From contig CANTFL010001366.1 of assembly GCA_947650285.1 (NCBI GenBank), positions 1-64,000 on the forward strand: a stretch of DNA of 64,000 nucleotides, in the 5' to 3' direction. This document shows, one piece after another, positions 28,101-40,100 of the stretch. A program made the position numbers and the translations under genes. Each line of letters starts with the position of its first letter. Position 1 is the stretch's first letter. Below the pieces are notes generated by a model. It made no database searches and was not told the origin of the DNA. It saw only the letters and a list, made by a program, of their open reading frames with translations. Source of the stretch: Hyaloperonospora brassicae (taxonomy: Eukaryota; Oomycota; Peronosporomycetes; Peronosporales; Peronosporaceae).

Positions 28101-31100
28101 CTTGGGCTGGAGCTGGGGCATAACCACCGTTCATGCCACGCCTATCGTCAGCCGGGGCGCCAAATCCGCCTGCATCAGGAGCTCCGAAACCAGAAGCGGA
28201 TGGCGTCGCACCAAATGATGCGTCCGAAATAGCACGGAAGGTCGAAGCTTTGGCTGGGGCTGGGGCATAACCACCGTTCATGCCACGCCTATCGTCAGCC
28301 GGGGCGCCAAAACCGCCTGCATCAGGAGCTCCGAAACCAGAAGCGGATGGCGTCGCACCGAAAGATGCGTCCTGAATTGCACGGAAGGTCGAAGCTTGGG
28401 CTGGAGCTGGGGCATAACCACCGTTCATGCCACGCCTATCGTCAGCCGGGGCGCCAAAAACATCTGCAGCAGGATCTCCGAAACCAGAAGCGGATGGCGT
28501 CGCACCAAATGATGCGTCCTGAACAGCACGGAAGGACGAAGCTTTGGCTGGGGATGGGGCATAAACAACCGTTCGTGCCAAACCTATCGTCAGCCGGGGC
28601 GCCAAAACCATCTGCAGCTGGAGCTCCGAAACCAGAAGCGGATGGCGTCGCACCGAAAGATGCGTCCGGAATAGCACGGAAGGTCGAAGCTTGGGCTGGG
28701 ACTGAGGCTGGGGCATAACCACCGTTCATGCCACGCCTATCGTCAGCCGGGGCGCCAAAACCATCTTCAGCAGGAGCTCCGAAACCAGAAGCGGATGGCG
28801 TCGCACCGGAAGATGCGTCCGGAATAGCACGGAAGGTCGAAGCTTGGGCTAGGGCTGGGGCATAACCACCGTTCATGCCAAACCTATCGTCAGCTAGGGC
28901 GCCAGAACCATCTGCATTAGGAGCTCCGAAACCAGAAGCGGATGGAGTCGCACCGAAAGATGCGTCCGGAATAGCACGGAAGGTCGAAGCTTGGGCTGAG
29001 GCTGGGGCATAACCACCGTTCATGCCACGCCTATCGTCAGCTGGGGCGCCAAAACCGCCTGCAGCAGGAGCTCCGAAACCAGAAGCGGATGGCGTCGCAC
29101 CGAAAGATGCGTCCTGAATTGCACGGAAGGTCGAAGCTTGGGCTGGAGCTGGGGCATAACCACCGTTCATGCCACGCCTATCGTCAGCTGGGGCGCCAAA
29201 ACCGCCTGCAGCAGGAGCTCCGAAACCTGAAGCGGATGGCGTCGCACCGAAAGATGCGTCCGGAATAGCACGGAAGGTCGAAGCTTGGGCTGGAGCTGGG
29301 GCATAACCACCGTTCATGCCACGCCTATCGTCAGCTGGGGCGCCAAAACCATCTGCAGCAGGAGCTCCGAAACCAGAAGCGGATGGCGTCGCACCGAAAG
29401 ATGCGTCCTGAATAGCACGGAAGGTCGAAGCTTGGGCTGGAGCTGGGGCATAACCACCGTTCATGCCACGCCTATCGTCAGCCGGGGCGCCAAAACCGCC
29501 TGCATCAGGAGCTCCGAAACCAGAAGCGGATGGCGTCGCACCGAAAGATGCGTCCGGAATAGCACGGAAGGTCGAAGCTTGGGCTAGGGCTCGGGCATAA
29601 CCACCGTTCATGCCAAACCTATCGTCAGCCGGGGCGCCAAAACCGCCTGCAGCAGGAGCTCCGAAACCAGAAGCGGATGGCGTCGCACCGAAAGATGCGT
29701 CCGGAATAGCACGGAAGGTCGAAGCTTGGGCTGGAGCTGGGGCATAACCACCGTTCGTGCCACGCCTATCGTCAGCCGGGGCGCCAAAACCGCCTGCAGC
29801 AGGAGCTCCGAATCAGAAGCGGATAACGTCGCACCGAAAGATGCGTCCGGAATAGCACGGAAGGTCGAAGCTTTGGCTGGGGCTGGGGCATAACCACCGT
29901 TCATGCCACGCCTATCGTCAGCTAAGGCGCCAAACCGCCTGCATTAGGAGCTCTGAAACCAGAAGCGGATAACGTCGCACCGAAAGATGCGTCCGGAATA
30001 GCACGGAAAGTCGAAGCTTGGGCTGGGGCTGGGGCATAAACAACCGTTCGTGCAAAACCTATCGTCAGCCGGGGCGCCAAAACCATCTGCAGCTGGAGCT
30101 CCGAAACCAGAAGCGGATGGCGTCGCACCGAAAGATGCGTCCGGAATAGCACGGAAGGTCGAAGCTTGGGCTGGAGCTGGGGCATAACCACCGTTCGTGC
30201 CACGCCTATCGTCAGCCGGGGCGCCAAAACCGCCTGCAGCAGGAGCTCCGACTCCAGAAGCGGATGGCGTCGCACCGAAAGATGCGTACGGAATAGCACG
30301 GAAGGTCGAAGCTTGGGCTGGGACTGAGGCATAACCACCGTTCATGCCACGCCTATCGTCAGCCGGGGCGCCAAAACCGCCTGCATCAGGAGCTCCGACT
30401 CCAGAAGCGGATGGCGTCGCACCGAAAGATGCGTCCGAAATAGCACGGAAGGTCGAAGCTTGGGCTGGGGCTGGGGCATAACCACCGTTCGTGCCAAACC
30501 TATCGTCAGCGGGGGCGCCAAAACCGCCTGCAGCAGGAGCTCCGACTCCAGAAGCGGATGGCGTCTCATCAATAATGCGTCCGAAATAGCACGGAAGGTC
30601 GAAGCTTGGGCTGGGACTGAGGCTGGGGCATAACCACCGTTCATGCCACGCCTATCGTCAGCTGGGGCGCCAAAACCATCTGCAGCAGGAGCTCCGACTC
30701 CAGAAGCGGATGGCGTCGCATCAAAAGATGCGTCCGGAATAGCACGGAACGTCGAAGCTTGGGCTGGGGCTGGGGCATAACCACCGTTCATGCCAAACCT
30801 ATCGTCAGCCGGGGCGCCAAAACCATCTGCATCAGGAGCTCCGAAACCAGAAGCGGATGGCGTCGCACCGAAAGATGCGTCCGGAATAGCACGGAAGGTC
30901 GAAGCTTGGGCTGGGACTGAGGCATAACCACCGTTCATGCCACGCCTATCGTCAGCCGGGGCGCCAAAACCGCCTGCATCAGGAGCTCCGACTCCAGAAG
31001 CGGATGGCGTCGCACCGAAAGATGCGTCCGAAATAGCACGGAAGGTCGAAGCTTGGGCTGGGGCTGGGGCATAACCACCGTTCGTGCCACGCCTATCGTC

Positions 31101-34100
31101 AGCCGGGGCGCCAAACCGCCTGCATCAGGAGCTCCGAAACCAGAAGCGGATAACGTCGCACCGAAAGATGCGTCCGGAATAGCACGGAAGGTCGAAGCTT
31201 GGGTGGGCTGGGGCATAACCACCGTTCGTGCCAAACCTATCGTCAGCCGGGACGCCAAAACCGCCTGCATCAGGAGCCCGAAACCAGAAGGGATGGAGTC
31301 GCACAATCATGCGTGGAATAGCACGGAAGGTCGAAGCTTGGGCTGGGGCTGGCATAACCACGTTCATGCCACGCCTATCGTCAGTGGGGGCCAAAACCGC
31401 CTGCACAGGAGCTCCGAAACCAGAAGCGGATGGCGTCGCACCGAAAGATGCGTTCGGAATAGCACGGAAGGTCAAAGCTTGGGCTAGGCTGGGGCATAAC
31501 CACCGTTCATGCCACGCCTATCGTCAGCGGGGCGCCAAAACCGCCTGCATCAGGAGCTCCGAAACCAGAAGCGGATGACGTCGCACCGAAAGATGCGCCG
31601 AATAGCACGGAAGGTCGAAGCTGGGCTAGGGCTGGGGCATAACCACCGTTCATGCAGCCTATCGTCAGTGGGGCGCCAAAACCACCTGCAGCAGGAGCTC
31701 CGAAACCAGAAGGGATGGCGTCGCACCGAAAGATGCGTCCGGAATAGCACGGAAGGTCGAAGCTTGGGTGGAGCTGGGGCATAACCACCGTTCATGCCAA
31801 ACCTAGTAGCGGGGCGCCAAAACCGCCTGCACAAGCTCGAAACCAGAAGCGGATGGCGTCGCACCAAAGATGCGTCCGGAATAGCACGGAAGGTCGAAGC
31901 TTGGGTGGGCTGGGGCATAACCACCGTTCATGCCACGCCTATCGTCAGCCGGGGCGCCAAAACCGCCTGCATCAGGAGCTCCGAATCCAGAAGCGGATGG
32001 CGTCGCACCGAAAGATGCGTCCGGAATAGCACGGAAGGTCGAAGCTTGGGCTGGAGCTGGGGCATAACCACCGTTCGTGCCACGCCTATCGTCAGCCGGG
32101 GCGCCAAACCGCCTGCATCAGGAGCTCCGAAACCAGAAGCGGATAACGTCGCACCGAAAGATGCGTCCGGAATAGCACGGAAGGTCGAAGCTTGGGCTGG
32201 GCTGGGGCATAACCACCGTTCGTGCCAAACCTATCGTCAGCCGGGACGCCAAAACCGCCTGCATCAGGAGCTCCGAAACCAGAAGCGGATGGAGTCGCAT
32301 CAATCATGCGTCCGGAATAGCACGGAAGGTCGAAGCTTGGGCTGGGGCTGGGGCATAACCACTGTTCATGCCACGCCTATCGTCAGCTGGGGTGCCAAAA
32401 CCGCCTGCATCAGGAGCTCCGAAACCAGAAGCGGATGGCGTCGCACCGAAAGATGCGTTCGGAATAGCACGGAAGGTCAAAGCTTGGGCTAGGGCTGGGG
32501 CATAACCACCGTTCATGCCACGCCTATCGTCAGCCGGGGCGCCAAAACCGCCTGCATCAGGAGCTCCGAAACCAGAAGCGGATAACGTCGCACCGAAAGA
32601 TGCGCCCTGAATAGCACGGAAGGTCGAAGCTTGGGCTAGGGCTGGGGCATAACCACCGTTCATGCCACGCCTATCGTCAGCTGGGGCGCCAAAACCATCT
32701 GCAGCAGGAGCTCCGAAACCAGAAGCGGATGGAGTCGCACCGAAAGATGCGTCCGGAATAGCACGGAAGGTCGAAGCTTGGGCTGGGCTGGGGCATAACC
32801 ACCGTTCATGCCACGCCTATCGTCAGCCGGGGCGCCAAAACCGCCTGCAGCAGGAGCTCCGAAACCAGAAGCGGATAACGTCGCATCAATCATGCGTCCG
32901 GAATAGCACGGAAGGTCGAAGCTTGGGCTGAGGCTGGGGCATAACCACCGTTCATGCCACGCCTATCGTCAGCTGGGGCGCCAAAACCGCCTGCATCAGG
33001 AGCTCCGAAACCAGAAGCGGATAACGTCGCACCGAAAGATGCGTCCGGAATAGCACGGAAGGTCGAAGCTTGGGCTGAGGCTGGGGCATAACCACCGTTC
33101 ATGCCACGCCTATCGTCAGCTGGGGCGCCAAAACCGCCTGCAGCAGGAGCTCCGACTCCAGAAGCGGATGGCGTCGCACCGAAAGATGCGTCCTGAATAG
33201 CACGGAAGGTCGAAGCTTGGGCTGGGGCTTGGGCTGGCGCATAACCACCGTTCATGCCAAACCTATCGTCAGCCGGGGCGCCAAAACCGCCTGCATCAGG
33301 AGCTCCGAAACCTGAAGCGGATGGCGTCGCACCGAAAGATGCGTCCGGAATAGCACGGAAGGTCGAAGCTTGGGATGGAGCTGGGGCATAACCACCGTTC
33401 ATGCCACGCCTATCGTCAGCTGGGGCGCCAAACCGCCTGCATCAGGAGCTCCGAAACCAGAAGCGGATGGCGTCGCACCGAAAGATGCATCCGGAATAGC
33501 ACGGAAGGTCGAAGCTTGGGCTGGAGCTGGGGCATAACCACCGTTCGTGCCAAACCTATCGTCAGCCGGGGCGCCAAAACCGCCTGCATCAGGAGCTCCG
33601 AAACCAGAAGCGGATGGCGTCGCACCGAAAGATGCGTCCGGAATAGCACGGAAGGTCGAAGCTTGGGCTGGAGCTGGGGCATAACCACCGTTCATGCCAC
33701 GCCTATCGTCAGCCGGGGCGCCAAAACCGCCTGCATCAGGAGCTCCGAAACCAGAAGCGGATGGAGTCGCATCAATCATGCGTCCGGAATAGCACGGAAG
33801 GTCGAAGCTTGGGCTGGGGCTGGGGCATAACCACTGTTCATGCCACGCCTATCGTCAGCTGGGGCGCCAAAACCGCCTGCATCAGGAGCTCCGAAACCAG
33901 AAGCGGATGGCGTCGCACCGAAAGATGCGTTCGGAATAGCACGGAAGGTCAAAGCTTGGGCTAGGGCTGGGGCATAACCACCGTTCATGCCACGCCTATC
34001 GTCAGCCGGGGCGCCAAAACCGCCTGCATCAGGAGCTCCGAAACCAGAAGCGGATGGCGTCGCACCGAAAGATGCGTCCGGAATAGCACGGAAGGTCGAA

Positions 34101-37100
34101 GCTTGGGCTGGAGCTGGGGCATAACCACCGTTCGTGCCAAACCTATCGTCAGCCGGGACGCCAAAACCGCCTGCATCAGGAGCTCCGAAACCAGAAGCGG
34201 ATGGAGTCGCATCAATCATGCGTCCGGAATAGCACGGAAGGTCGAAGCTTGGGCTGGGGCTGGGGCATAACCACCGTTCATGCCACGCCTATCGTCAGCT
34301 GGGGTGCCAAAACCGCCTGCATCAGGAGCTCCGAAACCAGAAGCGGATGGCGTCGCACCGAAAGATGCGTTCGGAATAGCACGGAAGGTCAAAGCTTGGG
34401 CTAGGGCTGGGGCATAACCACCGTTCATGCCACGCCTATCGTCAGCCGGGGCGCCAAAACCGCCTGCATCAGGAGCTCCGAAACCAGAAGCGGATGGCGT
34501 CGCACCGAAAGATGCGCCCTGAATAGCACGGAAGGTCGAAGCTTGGGCTAGGGCTGGGGCATAACCACCGTTCATGCCACGCCTATCGTCAGCTGGGGCG
34601 CCAAAACCATCTGCATCAGGAGCTCCGAAACCAGAAGCGGATGGAGTCGCACCGAAAGATGCGTCCGGAATAGCACGGAAGGTCGAAGCTTGGGCTGGGC
34701 TGGGGCATAACCACCGTTCATGCCACGCCTATCGTCAGCCGGGGCGCCAAAACCATCTTCAGCAGGAGCTCCGAAACCAGAAGCGGATAACGTCGCATCA
34801 ATCATGCGTCCGGAATAGCACGGAAGGTCGAAGCTTGGGCTGAGGCTGGGGCATAACCACCGTTCATGCCACGCCTATCGTCAGCTGGGGCGCCAAAACC
34901 GCCTGCATCAGGAGCTCCGAAACCAGAAGCGGATAACGTCGCACCGAAAGATGCGTCCGGAATAGCACGGAAGGTCGAAGCTTGGGCTGAGGCTGGGGCA
35001 TAACCACCGTTCATGCCACGCCTATCGTCAGCTGGGGCGCCAACACCGCCTGCAGCAGGAGCTCCGACTCCAGAAGCGGATGGCGTCGCACCGAAAGATG
35101 CGTCCTGAATAGCACGGAAGGTCGAAGCTTGGGCTGGGGCTTGGGCTGGCGCATAACCACCGTTCATGCCAAACCTATCGTCAGCCGGGGCGCCAAAACC
35201 GCCTGCATCAGGAGCTCCGAAACCAGAAGCGAATGGCGTCGCACCGAAAGATGCGTCCGGAATAGCACGGAAGGTCGAAGCTTGGGCTGGAGCTGGGGCA
35301 TAACCACCGTTCATGCCACGCCTATCGTCAGCTGGGGCGCCAAAACCGCCTGCATCAGGAGCTCCGAAACCAGAAGCGGATGGCGTCGCACCGAAAGATG
35401 CGTCCGGAATAGCACGGAAGGTCGAAGCTTGGGCTGGAGGCTGGGGCATAACCACCGTTCGTGCCAAACCTATCGTCAGCCGGGGCGCCAAAACCGCCTG
35501 CAGCAGGAGCTCCGAAACCAGAAGCGGATGGCGTCGCACCGAAAGATGCGTCCGGAATAGCACGGAAGGTCGAAGCTTGGGCTGGAGCTGGGGCATAACC
35601 ACCGTTCATGCCACGCCTATCGTCAGCCGGGGCGCCAAAACCGCCTGCATCAGGAGCTCCGAAACCAGAAGCGGATGGCGTCGCACCGAAAGATGCGTCC
35701 GGAATAGCACGGAAGGTCGAAGCTTGGGCTGGGGCTGGGGCATAACCACCGTTCATGCCACGCCTATCGTCAGCCGGGGCGCCAAAACCGCCTGCATCAG
35801 GAGCTCCGAAACTAGAAGCGGATGGCGTCGCACCGAAAGATGCGTCCGGAATAGCACGGAAGGTCGAAGCTTGGGCTGGGATGAGGCTGGGGCATAACCA
35901 CCGTTCGTGCCAAACCTATCGTCAGCCGGGGCTCCAAAACTATCTGCATCAGGAGCTCCGACTCCAGAAGCGGATGGCGTCGCACCGAAAGATGCGTCCG
36001 GAATAGCACGGAAGGTCGAAGCTTGGGCTGGGGCTTGGGCTGGCGCATAACCACCGTTCATGCCAAACCTATCGTCAGCCGGGGCGCCAAAACCGCCTGC
36101 ATCAGGAGCTCCGAAACCAGAAGCGGATGGCGTCGCACCGAAAGATGCGTCCGGAATAGCACGGAAGGTCGAAGCTTGGGCTGGAGCTGGGGCATAACCA
36201 CCGTTCGTGCCAAACCTATCGTCAGCCGGGGCGCCAAAACCGCCTGCAGCAGGAGCTCCGAAACCAGAAGCGGATGGCGTCGCACCGAAAGATGCGTCCG
36301 GAGTAGCACGGAAGGTCGAAGCTTGGGCTTGGGCTGGGGCATAACCACCGTTCGTGCCAAACCTATCGTCAGCCGGGGCGCCAAAACCGCCTGCAGCTGG
36401 AGCTCCGAAACCAGAAGCGGATGGCGTCGCACCGAAAGATGCGTCCGGAATAGCACGGAAGGTCGAAGCTTGGGCTGAGGCTGGGGCATAACCACCGTTC
36501 ATGCCAAACCTATCGTCAGCTGGGGCGCCAAAACCGCCTGCAGCAGGAGCTCCGAAACCAGTAGCGGATAACGTCGCACCGAAAGATGCGTCCGGAATAG
36601 CACGGAACGTCGAAGCTTGGGCTGGAGCTGGGGCATAACCACCGTTCATGCCAAACCTATCGTCAGCTGGGGCGCCAAAACCGCCTGCATCAGGAGCTCC
36701 GAAACCAGAAGCGGATGGCGTCGCACCGAAAGATGCGTCCGGAATAGCACGGAAGGTCGAAGCTTGGGCTGGGGCTGGGGCATAACCACCGTTCATGCCA
36801 CGCCTATCGTCAGCCGGGGCGCCAAAACCGCCTGGATCAGGAGCTCCGAAACCTGAAGCGGATGGCGTCGCACCGAAAGATGCGTCCGGAATAGCACGGA
36901 AGGTCGAAGCTTGGGCTGGAGCTGGGGCATAACCACCGTTCATGCCAAACCTATCGTCAGCCGGGGCGCCAAAACCGCCTGCATCAGGAGCTCCGAAACC
37001 AGAAGCGGATAACGTCGCACCGAAAGATGCGTCCAGAATAGCACGGAAGGTCGAAGCTTGGGCTAGGGCTGGGGCATAACCACCGTTCATGCCACGCCTA

Positions 37101-40100
37101 TCGTCAGCTGGGGCGCCAAAACCGCCTGCATCAGGAGCTCCGAAACCAGAAGCGGATGGCGTCGCACCGAAAGATGCGTCCGGAATAGCACGGAAGGTCG
37201 AAGCTTGGGCTGGAGCTGGGGCATAACCACCGTTCATGCCACGCCTATCGTCAGCTGGGGCGCCAAAACCGCCTGCATCAGGAGCTCCGAAACCAGAAGC
37301 GGATGGCGTCGCACCGAAAGATGCGTCCGGAATAGCACGGAAGGTCGAAGCTTGGGCTGGAGCTGGGGCATAACCACCGTTCATGCCAAACCTATCGTCA
37401 GCCGGGGCGCCAAAACCGCCTGCATCAGGAGCTCCGAAACCAGAAGCGGATGGCGTCGCACCGAAAGATGCGTCCGGAATAGCACGGAAGGTCGAAGCTT
37501 GGGCTGGAGCTGGGGCATAACCACCGTTCGTGCCAAACCTATCGTCAGCCGGGGCGCCAAAACCGCCTGCAGCCGGAGCTCCGACTCCAGAAGCGGATGG
37601 CGTCGCACCGAAAGATGCGTCCGGAATAGCACGGAAGGTCGAAGCTTGGGATAGGGCTGGGGCATAACCACCGTTCATGCCACGCCTATCGTCAGCTGGG
37701 GCGCCAAAACCGCCTGCATCAGGAGCTCCGAAACCTGAAGCGGATGGCGTCGCACCGAAAGATGCGTCCGGAATAGCACGGAAGGTCGAAGCTTGGGCTG
37801 GAGCTGGGGCATAACCACCGTTCGTGCCAAACCTATCGTCAGCCGGGGCGCCAAAACCGCCTGCAGCAGGAGCTCCGAAACCAGAAGCGGATGGCGTCGC
37901 ACCGAAAGATGCGTCCTGAATTGCACGGAAGGTCGAAGCTTGGGCTGGAGCTGGGGCATAACCACCGTTCATGCCACGCCTATCGTCAGCTGGGGCGCCA
38001 AAACCGCCTGCAGCAGGAGCTCCGAAACCTGAAGCGGATGGCGTCGCACCGAAAGATGCGTCCGGAATAGCACGGAAGGTCGAAGCTTGGGATAGGGCTG
38101 GGGCATAACCACCGTTCATGCCACGCCTATCGTCAGCTGGGGCGCCAAAACCGCCTGCAGCACGAGCTCCGAAACCAGAAGCGGATAACGTCGCACCGAA
38201 AGATGCGTCCGGAATAGCACGGAAGGTCGAAGCTTGGGCTGGAGCTGGGGCATAACCACCGTTCATGCCAAACCTATCGTCAGCCGGGGCGCCAAAACCG
38301 CCTGCATCAGGAGCTCCGAAACCAGAAGCGGATGGCGTCGCACCGAAAGATGCGTCCGGAATAGCACGGAAGGTCGAAGCTTGGGCTGGAGCTGGGGCAT
38401 AACCACCGTTCGTGCCAAACCTATCGTCAGCCGGGGCGCCAAAACCGCCTGCAGCCGGAGCTCCGAAACCAGAAGCGGATGGCGTCGCACCGAAAGATGC
38501 GTCCGGAATAGCACGGAAGGTCGAAGCTTGGGATAGGGCTGGGGCATAACCACCGTTCATGCCACGCCTATCGTCAGCTGGGGCGCCAAAACCGCCTGCA
38601 GCAGGAGCTCCGAAACCAGAAGCGGATAACGTCGCACCGAAAGATGCGTCCGGAATAGCACGGAAGGTCGAAGCTTGGGCTGAGGCTGGGGCATAACCAC
38701 CGTTCGTGCCAAACCTATCGTCAGCCGGGGCGCCAAAACCGCCTGCAGCAGGAGCTCCGAAACCAGAAGCGGATGGCGTCGCACCGAAAGATGCGTCCGG
38801 AATAGCACGGAAGGTCGAAGCTTGGGCTAGGGCTGGGGCATAACCACCGTTCATGCCACGCCTATCGTCAGCTGGGGCGCCAAAACCGCCTGCAGCAGGA
38901 GCTCCGAAACCTGAAGCGGATGGCGTCGCACCGAAAGATGCGTCCGGAATAGCACGGAAGGTCGAAGCTTGGGATAGGGCTGGGGCATAACCACCGTTCA
39001 TGCCACGCCTATCGTCAGCTGGGGCGCCAAAACCGCCTGCAGCACGAGCTCCGAAACCAGAAGCGGATGGCGTCGCACCGAAAGATGCGTCCGGAATAGC
39101 ACGGAAGGTCGAAGCTTGGGCAAGGGCTGGGGCATAACCACCGTTCGTGCCAAACCTATCGTCAGCCGGGGCGCCAAAACCGCCTGCATCAGGAGCTCCG
39201 AAACCAGAAGCGGATGGCGTCGCACCGAAAGATGCGTCCGGAATAGCACGGAAGGTCGAAGCTTGGGCTGGAGCTGGGGCATAACCACCGTTCGTGCCAA
39301 ACCTATCGTCAGCCGGGGCGCCAAAACCGCCTGCAGCAGGAGCTCCGAAACCAGAAGCGGATGGCGTCGCACCGAAAGATGCGTCCGGAATAGCACGGAA
39401 GGTCGAAGCTTGGGATGGAGCTGGGGCATAACCACCGTTCATGCCACGCCTATCGTCAGCTGGGGCGCCAAAACCGCCTGCAGCACGAGCTCCGAAACCA
39501 GAAGCGGATAACGTCGCACCGAAAGATGCGTCCGGAATAGCACGGAAGGTCGAAGCTTGGGCTGGAGCTGGGGCATAACCACCGTTCATGCCAAACCTAT
39601 CGTCAGCCGGGGCGCCAAAACCGCCTGCAGCAGGAGCTCCGAAACCAGAAGCGGATGGCGTCGCACCGAAAGATGCGTCCTGAATAGCACGGAAGGTCGA
39701 AGCTTGGGCTGGAGCTGGGGCATAACCACCGTTCGTGCCACGCCTATCGTCAGCCGGGGCGCCAAAACCGCCTGCATCAGGAGCTCCGAAACCAGAAGCG
39801 GATGGCGTCGCACCGAAAGATGCGTCCGAAATAGCACGGAAGGTCGAAGCTTGGCGTGGGGCTTTGGCATACTTACCGTTCATGCCAAACCTATCGTCAG
39901 CCGGGGCGCCAAAACCGCCTGCAGCAGGAGCTCCGAAACCAGAAGCGGATGGCGTCGCACCGAAAGATGCGTCCGGAACAGCACGGAAGGTCGAAGCTTG
40001 GGATAGGGCTGGGGCATAACCACCGTTCATGCCAAACCTATCGTCAGCCGGGGCGCCAAAACCGCCTGCAGCAGGAGCTCCGAAACCAGAAGCGGATGGC

